Below, piece by piece: positions 41,800 through 64,000 of a stretch of DNA of 64,000 nucleotides. Position numbers and translations under genes: made by a program. The notes below the pieces were generated by a model that did no database searches, had not been told where the DNA came from, and worked only from the letters and a program-made list of their open reading frames with translations. Positions within the stretch are counted from its first letter, which is position 1. Each line of letters begins with the position of its first letter. The stretch is taken from NCBI RefSeq assembly GCF_029931775.1, contig NC_079332.1, positions 3,360,501 to 3,424,500 on the forward strand, given 5' to 3'. Source of the DNA: Euleptes europaea (lineage: Eukaryota > Chordata > Lepidosauria > Squamata > Sphaerodactylidae).

Positions 41800-64000
<22,201 letters not shown>

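Overview
The window is nuclear DNA of a vertebrate, most likely a squamate reptile (lizard or snake). The genes have short exons, vertebrate splice signals and CpG-rich promoters. The introns are crowded with Sauria-type SINEs, 5S-rRNA-derived SINEs, tRNA-Ala-headed SINEs, tRNA-headed SINEs with a CTT tail, CR1 3' ends and BovB/RTE fragments. The species cannot be read from the sequence. Gene identities rest on family sequences recalled from memory, not on an alignment.

Four protein-coding genes are present. (1) CRAMP1, minus strand, fills the left third. Its 5' end lies in a CpG island near 21.1 kb, its first coding exon is at 17.25-17.52 kb, and 13 coding exons (about 939 codons) run leftwards until the gene leaves the window at its left edge. 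(2) TELO2, plus strand, is complete: 20 coding exons from ATG 24018 to TGA 41101-41103 splice in frame into 830 codons plus stop, and a probable non-coding first exon ends at 21556. (3) IFT140, minus strand, is represented by its last 12 coding exons (54798 down to 42460, about 659 residues, the TPR half of the protein). Its WD40 half must lie beyond the right edge. (4) TMEM204, plus strand, has its first coding exon at 59606-59885, nested inside an IFT140 intron. Its other exons are not in the window.

Layout: 1-21.1 kb CRAMP1 (-); 21.07-21.56 kb shared CpG-island promoter with CCAAT boxes between CRAMP1 and TELO2; 21.5-41.35 kb TELO2 (+); 41.35-42.46 kb convergent 3' ends of TELO2 and IFT140; 42.46-54.80 kb IFT140 C-terminal exons (-); 54.8-64 kb a large IFT140 intron holding the start of TMEM204. 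In human, as I recall, the order is TELO2(+), IFT140(-), TMEM204(+), CRAMP1(+). Here CRAMP1 is head-to-head with TELO2, which fits an inversion of the TELO2-IFT140-TMEM204 block relative to CRAMP1 in one lineage.

The gene products are not one pathway. CRAMP1 is a SANT-domain chromatin protein. TELO2 is the core of the TTT co-chaperone for PIK-related kinases. IFT140 is an IFT-A subunit of retrograde ciliary transport. TMEM204 is a claudin-like junction protein. The most unusual sequence lies in the non-coding part: a minisatellite against the 5' splice site of the first CRAMP1 coding exon, SINE heads 8-10 bases from splice donors, a SINE tail acting as the polypyrimidine tract of a TELO2 exon, three-deep SINE nesting, intact hAT-type elements with 8-bp target duplications, large fold-back repeats and a palindrome inside a BovB fragment. 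I found no convincing new protein-coding system.
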